Shown: in pieces, positions 1-5,320 of the stretch
Position numbering within the stretch: position 1 is the first letter of the stretch
How the letters are laid out: every line of letters starts with the position of its first letter
Source of the DNA: Chitinophagaceae bacterium
GTDB taxonomy: Bacteria; Bacteroidota; Bacteroidia; Chitinophagales; Chitinophagaceae
NCBI GenBank assembly: GCA_026785745.1
Contig: JAJAZO010000214.1
Span: 1-5,461 of the forward strand
Reading direction: 5' to 3'
DNA: 5,461 bases
Notes under the pieces: generated by a model
What the model was told of the DNA's origin: nothing
Databases searched by the model: none
Seen by the model: only the letters and a program-made list of their open reading frames with translations
Program-made: the position numbers and the translations under genes

Positions 1-528
1 ACTTTGACTAACGGTTTGTAATCCTTCTTGTTTAAACTTACCCGCCAAGGCTTTGCTACCCAACAGGCTTCCTTCTTCATCGGAGAATATGATCAGTTCA
101 AGCGGATGATTTGTAACTATATTATTTTCTTTTAAAATTTCCATTATTTCCAATCCGCAAACAGAACCCACACAACCATCATAGTTGCCACCGTCTGGCA
201 CCATATCAATGTGCGAACCAAAGGCGATGGGTTTGAGTAATGGATTTTTCCCTTTTCGTTTTCCGATGAGATTACCGGCTGCATCAATGCTTACATCAAG
301 TTCTGCTTTTTTCATTAAACCAATAAACCAGGTTCTTCCTGCTACATCACCTTTGGTAAAGGCAACCCGGTAACCTCTGCCCAAAGAATCTTTACCAAAT
401 TTGGCCAGTTCAAAAATGCGGCTTTCAATGCGTTGCTGGTTTACTTTTATTTCTTTGGTTGTATTTGTGGTTTGGCTGAATGTGGCAAATGAAACCAACA
501 GCAAAAGAGGCGCTATTATATTTTTCAT
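1..528 (-). CDS. Exported M20-family amidohydrolase (allantoate / N-carbamoyl-amino-acid hydrolase type), 3' end outside window
   Basis: The 176 visible codons are the N-terminal part of a zinc-dependent M20 peptidase-family hydrolase of the hydantoinase/carbamoylase branch, which cleaves N-carbamoyl or ureido groups from amino-acid-like substrates. Residues 1-20 look like a signal peptide (MKN, then a hydrophobic run ending near FSQT). Metal-site signatures follow: GSHIDMVPDGG at 104-114 with His106, NYDG with Asp117, and FSDEEG with Glu151 and Glu152. Family members are usually a little over 400 residues, so about 40% is present. Classical members (AmaB, HyuC, AllC) are cytoplasmic, so the signal peptide suggests a periplasmic or secreted enzyme. 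The start at 528 is chosen because it places the signal peptide at the N-terminus. The frame remains open upstream to ATGs at 657 and 756 through two gene relics, so a longer product cannot be excluded. The exact substrate cannot be assigned. Confidence 0.88.
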   Translation of the reverse strand, partial: MKNIIAPLLLLVSFATFSQTTNTTKEIKVNQQRIESRIFELAKFGKDSLGRGYRVAFTKGDVAGRTWFIGLMKKAELDVSIDAAGNLIGKRKGKNPLLKPIAFGSHIDMVPDGGNYDGCVGSVCGLEIMEILKENNIVTNHPLELIIFSDEEGSLLGSKALAGKFKQEGLQTVSQS

Positions 529-547
529 AATTGTTATTTGCTTAGTA

Positions 548-657
548 ATATGAAAATAATTTCGTACATGGTCTAAAGCCATAATGACCATAGAAATACC
601 CCGGAGAATAGCAATGGATTCAATTTTTTTTTGTTTTGCAGTTAATGATGGTTGCAT
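548..657 (-). pseudogene. Relic of the N-terminus of a DUF1624/HGSNAT-like gene
   Basis: From an ATG at 657 the minus strand reads a peptide that matches the first 37 residues of the intact DUF1624-like gene at 3289-4497. Shared elements are a KIES/RIES block, I-L-R-G versus I-I-R-G, the run MVIMALDH, and R-(N/D)-YFHI. DNA similarity is obvious up to about position 548 and then stops abruptly. The rest of the roughly 400-residue gene is absent, and the signal-peptide start of the M20 hydrolase begins 19 bases further on. The reading frame of the relic is intact and continuous with the hydrolase. I interpret this as the 5' end of a duplicated paralogue whose body was deleted. Alternatively it now serves as leader sequence or as an extended N-terminus. 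Confidence 0.85.
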
Positions 658-685
658 AATTAGGTTTTTGTTATGTGAATTGTTT

Positions 686-756
686 CCAGAAATAATGCGT
701 CCCTGTCTGCCGACAGGCAGGCATTTTTTTCTTTGGGTTTGGGTATGTACTTCCAT
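686..756 (-). pseudogene. Relic of the head of a MEVHAHTH-type anchored membrane protein, interrupted by a 20-bp palindrome
   Basis: Starting three bases after the TAG of the gene ending at 760, the minus strand begins ATGGAAGTACAT, exactly as the complete paralogues do. It continues as MEVHTQTQRKK (two codons shorter than MEVHAHTHTPRKK) and then resumes with a nucleotide match to the codons for THYFW, ending around 686. Between these blocks (702-721) sits a 20-bp palindrome absent from the three intact copies. The transmembrane segment and the rest of the gene are missing. No stop codon interrupts the frame from 756 to the next relic at 657. The copy is too truncated to make a normal family member. 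Confidence 0.85.
702..721. repeat. 20-bp REP-like palindrome insertion
   Basis: The plus strand reads CCTGTCTG-CCGA-CAGGCAGG, an 8-bp stem (one G-T wobble) with a 4-base loop. Alignment with the intact paralogue heads shows ...GTC, then the palindrome, then CATTTTTTT, so it is a clean 20-bp insertion with no visible target duplication longer than one base. Translated on the minus strand it reads LPVGRQG. I remember this as a peptide that recurs in Bacteroidetes proteins where this kind of repeat falls in coding DNA (recollection, not searched here). Confidence 0.8.
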
Positions 757-759
757 AGT

Positions 760-1494
760 CTATTTCAAATTGTATTTTATTTTGATTAGCCTGATAAGAT
801 TTTTTGCTTTTTCAGACCTCTCTAACCCCAATATTCTTAAGGTATTTCTGGTACCGTAAAAGTATTGTGTTGCAGTTAGGTATTTATTTATCATAATGGG
901 GTCAGTGGTTAATAATTTAAGATTTTGGGATGGGGGTTCTTTTATCTCCTTCCAGATTTTAAAAAGTATTTCTGCATCAAATAACTCACCCACTATCAGC
1001 ATATAGTCAGAAATCCTGTTCACTATGGATTCATTTTGTAATTGCATTACATCCAGTGAGTAGTAATAGGAAGAAATGCTATCAGCTACCTGCTGATTTC
1101 TTATTAACCTAAGCTGACCTGAATTTTTCATTTGTAGAAAAGTACGTTGATTGAAGGATAAGAAGGCCGAGTTTATGGTAGCAGTTCTTGCAAGGAAATA
1201 AATCTTGCTCAGACGTGAATTCCTGTCAGAACCTTTCATGAGTGTAATTAAAGTGTCAACGTTATTAGAGAATTCTTCATTAATTTTTGCATAATTCAGA
1301 TAAAGGATTGTATCTGATTTTAAATCCTCATAAAGATTTTTTATGTAGACCTTTTCCCTGTCTTTTTCTATCTTATGCTCCAACTGGTACTCTGCCAGAA
1401 ACCCGCAAAACACAGCAAGGAAAAGCATTAAGAACTCCCAGAAATAATGTGTCCATTTTTTACGAGGGCTGTGGGTGTGGGCATGTACTTCCAT
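760..1494 (-). CDS. Small single-pass membrane protein of the MEVHAHTH paralogue family (copy 3 of the array)
   Basis: This is a 244-residue protein of unknown function. Residues 1-17 are histidine-rich and basic (HAHTH, then RKKW). Residues 18-36 form one hydrophobic segment (FWEFLMLFLAVFCGFLAEY), and then a charged, probably helical stretch (KIEKDREK, near 41-48) leads to LYEDLKSD at 54-61. A conserved block at 116-133 contains QRTF, MKNSG and LRLIRNQ, and the protein ends KYNLK. No signal peptidase site or catalytic motif is apparent. The layout (short N-terminus, one membrane helix, DL-x-x-D, then an LxxSG-x(n)-IxN block) resembles DUF6090-type Bacteroidetes proteins, but I cannot confirm membership. 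It starts 6 bases after the upstream paralogue stops and is followed within 3 bases by a relic of another copy. Residues 1-46 differ from those of the copy at 4524-5309 at only one position, while the remainder is strongly divergent. Confidence 0.9.
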   Translation of the reverse strand: MEVHAHTHSPRKKWTHYFWEFLMLFLAVFCGFLAEYQLEHKIEKDREKVYIKNLYEDLKSDTILYLNYAKINEEFSNNVDTLITLMKGSDRNSRLSKIYFLARTATINSAFLSFNQRTFLQMKNSGQLRLIRNQQVADSISSYYYSLDVMQLQNESIVNRISDYMLIVGELFDAEILFKIWKEIKEPPSQNLKLLTTDPIMINKYLTATQYFYGTRNTLRILGLERSEKAKNLIRLIKIKYNLK

Positions 1495-1500
1495 AATAAT

Positions 1501-2280
1501 TTATTTCAGGTGGTATTCTTTTTTCAGAATGTTTATCGCTTTACCTATTTCTCTTAATAAAGTAACTTGGCCAAGCTTGGTAACATATTGAAGATAAAAG
1601 CTGTATTTTTTTAGCTTTTCAATATAAGATTTGATACCTTCTTTATCTTGAAATCTGATCGTTGCTGATTCCGGGATGTCCGGCAATTGCAATTGAACAG
1701 TTGAGGAGTCTGAAAAATTTTGAAATGCCTTGATGGCGATTTGATCAGTTACAGCCTTGTCCGCAAAGGACCATGCAGACAGATCAATATCATTCTGCAT
1801 GGCTTCTGAAAATGTTCTTGTCTGCAAATTGAATATTTTGTATTGAACTTCCAACCGGCTAATGGTCTTTGTTACATTCTGATTTCTGATCAGGTGAAAG
1901 CCAGTGCTATGCAATTGTGATAAAGTCCGCTCTGTAGGATAAAAATTGTAGGCCCACCCTGTACCAATCATGAATGCCTGATAAATCATCCTGTCTTTAC
2001 CTTTAAAATCAGGCATCTGGAATAAATGTATGGTTGAATCCAGCCAGCCTAAATGATAAGGAATAAGTTTATTGATATTTAACTGCAAAAAAATGGAATC
2101 ATTTTTCAGGTCTTCAACCATTGAAACGATATATTTTTTCTCCCGCCGGTGTTCAACATAATGTTCCCGCTGGTTCTCTGCCAGAAAACCGGCAAAAACA
2201 GCGAGGAACAACATTAAAAACTCCCAGAAATAGTGTGTCCATTTTTTTCGGGGGGTGTGGGTGTGGGCATGTACTTCCAT
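1501..2280 (-). CDS. Small single-pass membrane protein of the MEVHAHTH paralogue family (copy 2 of the array)
   Basis: This is a 259-residue protein of unknown function. The ATG at 2280 is chosen because it gives the same MEVHAHTH start as the paralogues; an in-frame TTG two codons upstream (2286) is less likely. The N-terminal 20 residues are identical to those of the copy at 4524-5309, and the membrane helix (about 18-36) differs by one residue (FAGF for FCGF). The segment after the helix differs more (ENQREHYVEHRREKKY), followed by VEDLKNDS at 55-62. The conserved mid-block at 117-133 reads ERTLSQLHSTG, then LIRNQN. The C-terminus ends LKKEYHLK. A predicted helical stretch runs from about 215 to 256. 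It is the first gene after a 451-base gap with REP-like palindromes, so transcription may restart here, although I see no good TAnnTTTG promoter. The large domain has no recognisable enzymatic motif. Confidence 0.9.
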   Translation of the reverse strand: MEVHAHTHTPRKKWTHYFWEFLMLFLAVFAGFLAENQREHYVEHRREKKYIVSMVEDLKNDSIFLQLNINKLIPYHLGWLDSTIHLFQMPDFKGKDRMIYQAFMIGTGWAYNFYPTERTLSQLHSTGFHLIRNQNVTKTISRLEVQYKIFNLQTRTFSEAMQNDIDLSAWSFADKAVTDQIAIKAFQNFSDSSTVQLQLPDIPESATIRFQDKEGIKSYIEKLKKYSFYLQYVTKLGQVTLLREIGKAINILKKEYHLK

Positions 2281-2327
2281 AAGCAATTTTTATTTTTTGA
2301 AAGACTTAAATTTTAAAGCGACTGCAA

Positions 2328-2374
2328 GAGCCATCGGCTCGAAGCATTTTGTAACACCGGATTTTAATCCGGTG
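2328..2374 (+). repeat. REP-like unit, left half of an inverted pair
   Basis: A short hairpin GAGCC-ATC-GGCTC (2328-2340, 5-bp stem, 3-base loop) is followed after 6 bases by TTTTGTAACA (2347-2356). That sequence overlaps by two bases a long hairpin CACCGGATT-TT-AATCCGGTG (2355-2374, 9-bp stem, 2-base loop). The same layout appears in opposite orientation at 2469-2516. Short hairpin arrays of this type are typical of REP/REPIN elements mobilised by IS200-like (RAYT) transposases. No transposase gene is present here. Confidence 0.75.
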
Positions 2375-2434
2375 GAAAGAACTAAGGTGCGACAAAAGTG
2401 ACAGCGGCACGACTCATCTCTAATCAATGCACCA

Positions 2435-2445
2435 AGCCTACGGCT
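2435..2445 (+). repeat. Short hairpin within the REP-like cluster
   Basis: AGCC-TAC-GGCT is a 4-bp stem with a 3-base loop, followed by CTCTCGAA. It resembles the small hairpin of the left unit (GCC-ATC-GGCTC, then GAA) in the same orientation, so it may be a degenerate third unit. With a 4-bp stem, chance is a real alternative. Confidence 0.4.
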
Positions 2446-2468
2446 CTCGAATCCTACCTTCATCTTTG

Positions 2469-2516
2469 CAAAGGGTTGAAACCCTTTGTTACAAAACTAA
2501 ACCGATGCTACGCATC
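2469..2516 (-). repeat. REP-like unit, right half of an inverted pair
   Basis: The long hairpin CAAAGGGTT-GA-AACCCTTTG (2469-2488, 9-bp stem, 2-base loop) overlaps by two bases TGTTACAAAA (2487-2496), the exact reverse complement of the 10-mer in the left unit. After 7 bases comes a short hairpin GATGC-TAC-GCATC (2504-2516, 5-bp stem, 3-base loop). The stem sequences differ from those of the left unit, but stem lengths, loop lengths and the two-base overlap are the same. Conserved architecture with changed stems suggests selection on structure. Confidence 0.75.
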
Positions 2517-2572
2517 TGCACTTCATATTTTGCAGTACTCAGTAATAGTTTTTTAAGTTGTTAATTTTAATT

Positions 2573-2713
2573 TTACAAATAATTCAGCCAGCATTTTTCC
2601 TTGTAATTGGTTTTATACTTTCATACCAATTACATGAAGGATTCAATGCTATCACTACTGCAAAACATACTAAATAAACAATAGACAGTTCATAACCTTC
2701 ATCGGGAAAATGA
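2573..2713 (-). pseudogene. Relic of the C-terminus of a DUF1624/HGSNAT-like gene, frameshifted
   Basis: The minus strand reads DEGYELSIVYLV, then a hydrophobic stretch and CNWYE. This matches the last membrane helix and tail of the intact gene (EGYGLLIVYLVWAA to CKWYDKYK, residues 361-390). One base is missing just after the WYE codons, relative to the GATAAG of the intact copy. After that the other frame continues as YKTNYKEKCWLNYL and a TAA at 2573-2575, matching YKTNHKEKWWLSYL and its stop. No upstream part of the gene is present: the similarity fades at about 2713, close to the Rid lipoprotein stop at 2732. This is a decayed paralogue tail and not a gene. Confidence 0.85.
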
Positions 2714-2731
2714 AACCTGTCAATAGATTTA

Positions 2732-3247
2732 TTATTTATCCTTATGTGCCTCCAGTTCTATCTCAATCATAAATCCTGGTAGGGCCAACTCCTTCACACC
2801 AAGCCATGAGCCGGTAGGGAATTGTTTTTTATAAATTTCATTTCGATATCCTGATACTTCAAGGAATTTAGGCATATTGGTAGTAAACACATTTTCCACA
2901 ATCACATCATCAAAACTGTAACCGTAATGCTTTAAAACTTTATCCAAATCAGCATAACAATTTTTCATTTGCTGGGCCATTTCGCCAACGGCAGTTGGAT
3001 TACCGGCACTATCCATACTTACCGCCCCTGAAATTTTTATATCGTTACCAATCTTTACGGCATGTGAGTAGCCAAACATTTTTTCTGTTTCGGGACGTAG
3101 ATTGAAATATTCCGGCTTTTCTGTTTTTGCACTTGTTTCATTTTCTTCATCTTCTTTCTCTTCTTTGCAGCTTTGTAACACAATAATCAGCGATGCAAAA
3201 AACAATAATGATTTTAGTTGACGGGGAAATATTGAATTGTACTTCAT
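2732..3247 (-). CDS. Rid/YjgF/UK114-family lipoprotein
   Basis: This is a 171-residue protein with an N-terminal lipoprotein signal: a basic start, a hydrophobic stretch at 12-24, then the lipobox LQSC with Cys27 as the lipidation site. An acidic, low-complexity linker (28-45) follows, and then one Rid domain at about 55-168. Family marks are YSHAVKIGNDIKISGAV (60-76), the QMKNCYADLDKVL segment (93-105), DDVIVENVFTTN (113-124), the FPTGSWLGV stretch (143-151) and the terminal IEIELEAH (161-168). Archetypal RidA enamine/imine deaminases have an Arg in a P-A-R-S motif where this protein has P-T-G-S, so classical imine deaminase activity is doubtful. The start at 3247 is preferred over an in-frame ATG at 3310, because the earlier start overlaps the DUF1624-like gene and would bury the signal peptide behind 21 residues. 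It starts 41 bases after that gene, so cotranscription is likely. Confidence 0.9.
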   Translation of the reverse strand: MKYNSIFPRQLKSLLFFASLIIVLQSCKEEKEDEENETSAKTEKPEYFNLRPETEKMFGYSHAVKIGNDIKISGAVSMDSAGNPTAVGEMAQQMKNCYADLDKVLKHYGYSFDDVIVENVFTTNMPKFLEVSGYRNEIYKKQFPTGSWLGVKELALPGFMIEIELEAHKDK

Positions 3248-3288
3248 TGGTTTGTTTATTTGGGTTAAAAAATATTGCTTGTTTAAGC

Positions 3289-4497
3289 TTACAAATAACT
3301 CAGCCACCATTTTTCTTTATGATTGGTTTTATACTTATCATACCATTTACACAGGGGGTATAAAGAAATTATTACTGCAGCCCATACTAAATATACAATG
3401 AGCAATCCATATCCTTCGCCGGGTGCTACAAACAGGAAGGGATAGATATTGGCGCTGTTCATGGCATCTGCCATGCTATGTCCACGGGCAAAAAAACAAA
3501 CAGCCGCCACCAAGTGTATTAAGTACAAGTGAATGATATAATAAAAGAAAGCGGTACGACCATAAACAACCATCCAGCCTGTAAACCTGTTTTTAATTTT
3601 CTCCATAAATGCCAGTAACAGCAAGGCAGGCCCGATGGTGATGCAGAGATATAAAAGGGATGGCGGATATTTATTCACTTTCATAAAAGAAAGAAAAGTA
3701 TATAAACTGTTTTTTTGTGTACTCCAGTCCCTCGGGTCGCCATACAGATTAGAGAAACGAAGTGCAACAAAAAATAAAATCAATCCAAGGCCAATACGAG
3801 TCAATATTTTTTTCCGCCGTTCTGAAGAATATTTTTGTGTGAACAATACACCGGCACAATAGCCCAGCAACATTACTCCCGTCCAAGCCGGGAAGGGATA
3901 TACCAAAATGGCATAATGCCGGGGAGCAAATTCATACTGTGTAAAAAACCCATGATGAAAAATATCCCACCAAAAGTTAGCGGTAAACCCGGGAGCTGCT
4001 TCGGGAATGTCTAATAAATTATGACCAGCAACTAATACTACGCCAAGAATAAAAATGATTTTATAATTTAGTTTCATCAGCACTATTAATCCCAATATCA
4101 CCATACTGATACCAATGGCCCAAATAACCTGGAAGGGAATAACATTGAAGAATGGATTAAATGTCCAGGCAAAAGCTACAATAGTCCATTCGGCAATGAT
4201 GAGCCATAAACCTCTCTTAAGTAAAAAAATACCTAATTCTTTTTTTGTTTTACGCAGGCTTTGTAAATAAATAGAAGTGCCGGAAAGAAAAACAAAAATG
4301 GGGGCACAGAAATGTGTTATCCATCTTGTAAAGTATAATGCCGGGGTGGTGGTGGCAAGATTCAGCGGGTCATCAAGATTAGCGCCGATATGAAAATAAT
4401 CCCGGGTATGGTCCAGGGCCATGATGACCATGGCAATGCCCCGGATGATGTCGATGGATTCAATTCTTTTTTGGTTGAGAGTTAGCGGAGCTGGCAT
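3289..4497 (-). CDS. DUF1624 / heparan-alpha-glucosaminide N-acetyltransferase-like membrane protein
   Basis: This 402-residue integral membrane protein has roughly ten hydrophobic segments (about 15-34, 58-76, 88-110, 118-140, 146-160, 196-218, 232-248, 278-297, 312-335 and 362-383). The N-terminal block RIESIDIIRG, then MVIMALDHTRDYFH (11-36), and THFCAPIFVFLSGTS (61-75) are characteristic of DUF1624/HGSNAT catalytic-domain proteins. That family includes the lysosomal enzyme that transfers acetyl groups across a membrane to terminal glucosamine. In bacteria the acceptor is generally unknown; a cell-surface or periplasmic glycan is a reasonable inference. The length is typical for bacterial members. 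It starts 26 bases after an anchored paralogue and is followed by the Rid lipoprotein. Truncated copies of both its ends occur elsewhere in the window (548-657 and 2573-2713), so the gene has been duplicated locally. Confidence 0.9.
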   Translation of the reverse strand: MPAPLTLNQKRIESIDIIRGIAMVIMALDHTRDYFHIGANLDDPLNLATTTPALYFTRWITHFCAPIFVFLSGTSIYLQSLRKTKKELGIFLLKRGLWLIIAEWTIVAFAWTFNPFFNVIPFQVIWAIGISMVILGLIVLMKLNYKIIFILGVVLVAGHNLLDIPEAAPGFTANFWWDIFHHGFFTQYEFAPRHYAILVYPFPAWTGVMLLGYCAGVLFTQKYSSERRKKILTRIGLGLILFFVALRFSNLYGDPRDWSTQKNSLYTFLSFMKVNKYPPSLLYLCITIGPALLLLAFMEKIKNRFTGWMVVYGRTAFFYYIIHLYLIHLVAAVCFFARGHSMADAMNSANIYPFLFVAPGEGYGLLIVYLVWAAVIISLYPLCKWYDKYKTNHKEKWWLSYL

Positions 4498-4523
4498 ATT
4501 AGTTAGTTTAAATAAAATTAATT

Positions 4524-5309
4524 CTATTCGAGGTGATATTTGTTACGCAGCAATTTCAGTAGCTCGGCATTAAGATCCATATATCTTTTTAAATGAACTG
4601 TTCGGGTTGACTCCATGCCGGACAGCGAATAAAAACTCATTATATTGATTGCTCTTATCTTGTCAAATTTTTCGATCGCCTTAAAATAAAAGGGAATTAT
4701 CTCATTGCTGTTCTCATAATCTTTTATGACACTGAAGATATCCGTTTGCCTTCTTTTTCGTATTATCATTTCAAAATTATAATCGTGGTGCTGAATAATC
4801 AATGGATTCAGGTATTCTATTCGTAAGCTGTTTTCAAGAGCCTGCCTGTCATTCACATTCTGAATCGCAACCGAAAGATCGCTGATAAGTCTTTGCAGAT
4901 CTACATTCTTAAAATAGCGCAGTGAACCTGAATTTTTTAATTGTTCCAGCACAACAGTACGGGGCTCAAAAATGGCAGGGCTTCGGAAAAGTAAACCGTA
5001 ATAAAAATTAAGGGTAAAGGTTTTTGATACCTGGGTGAGGCTGCTGTCCTTAAAATAGTCTCCCAGATAAAGTAAAGCATTCTCCTGTTTGATGCGGTTC
5101 TGAACTTTAAGAGTAACCACTACGGAATCATTTTTGAGATCTTCATAAAGACTTTTGGCCAGTTCTTTTCCCCGGTCTTTTTCAATTTTATGTTCCAGTT
5201 GATACTCTGCCAGGAATCCACAGAACACAGCAAGAAACAACATTAAAAATTCCCAGAAATAATGGGTCCATTTTTTTCGTGGGGTATGGGTGTGGGCATG
5301 TACTTCCAT
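4524..5309 (-). CDS. Small single-pass membrane protein of the MEVHAHTH paralogue family (copy 1 complete in the array)
   Basis: This is a 261-residue protein of unknown function. It has the family N-terminus (HAHTHTPRKKW), a membrane helix at about 18-36 and a charged connector KIEKDRGKEL (41-50). LYEDLKNDS follows at 54-62, the mid-block PRTVVLEQLKNSG spans 116-128 with RYFKN after it, and the C-terminus ends RNKYHLE. Up to residue 46 it differs only at residue 9 from the copy at 760-1494; beyond about residue 65 the two are hard to align except at the mid-block and tail. The domain after the helix is rich in charged and aromatic residues and predicted mostly helical. No catalytic motif, lipobox or secretion sorting signal is seen. 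It starts 11 bases after the preceding family member stops and is followed after 26 bases by the DUF1624-like gene. The same order recurs in relic form at 756-548. Topology is uncertain; the basic N-terminus suggests N-inside with an external C-terminal domain. Confidence 0.9.
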   Translation of the reverse strand: MEVHAHTHTPRKKWTHYFWEFLMLFLAVFCGFLAEYQLEHKIEKDRGKELAKSLYEDLKNDSVVVTLKVQNRIKQENALLYLGDYFKDSSLTQVSKTFTLNFYYGLLFRSPAIFEPRTVVLEQLKNSGSLRYFKNVDLQRLISDLSVAIQNVNDRQALENSLRIEYLNPLIIQHHDYNFEMIIRKRRQTDIFSVIKDYENSNEIIPFYFKAIEKFDKIRAINIMSFYSLSGMESTRTVHLKRYMDLNAELLKLLRNKYHLE

Positions 5310-5320
5310 AATTTAATATT

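Larger units (their letters stand above)
2281..2731. other. Gene-free stretch holding a REP-like palindrome cluster and a pseudogene tail
   Basis: The 451 bases between the Rid lipoprotein and the next paralogue contain no supportable intact gene. They hold inverted palindrome units at 2328-2516 and a frameshifted DUF1624-like tail at 2573-2713. I see nothing identifiable in 2281-2327, 2517-2572 or 2714-2731. No hairpin is followed by a T-run in the direction of transcription, so no intrinsic terminator can be called. Confidence 0.75.

Noticed and set aside
185..373. Plus-strand open frame of 62 codons
   Set aside because: It lies antisense within the M20 hydrolase, which has clear metal-site motifs on the minus strand; the plus-strand peptide has no recognisable features.
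584..859. Plus-strand open frame of 91 codons
   Set aside because: It runs antisense across two gene relics and the end of an intact minus-strand gene, so it is a by-product of their composition.
1287..1496. Plus-strand open frame of 69 codons
   Set aside because: It is antisense to the conserved head of a membrane-protein gene; the reverse of a conserved head would be open in other copies for the same reason.
2281..2286. TTG start two codons upstream of the paralogue at 1501-2280
   Set aside because: All paralogues and the relic start at MEVH, so the ATG at 2280 is the better choice.
2469..2488. Intrinsic terminator at the 9-bp hairpin
   Set aside because: In the direction of transcription (minus strand) no T-run follows the stem, and an equivalent hairpin sits at 2355-2374, which fits a repeat element better.
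2328..2516. CRISPR array
   Set aside because: The repeated elements are hairpins with differing sequences and inverted orientation, without regularly spaced identical repeats.
3248..3310. N-terminal extension of the Rid lipoprotein to an ATG at 3310
   Set aside because: It overlaps the DUF1624-like coding end and would place 21 unrelated residues before a good lipoprotein signal.
3635..3862. Plus-strand open frame of 75 codons
   Set aside because: It is antisense within the DUF1624-like gene and shows no domain or start signal.
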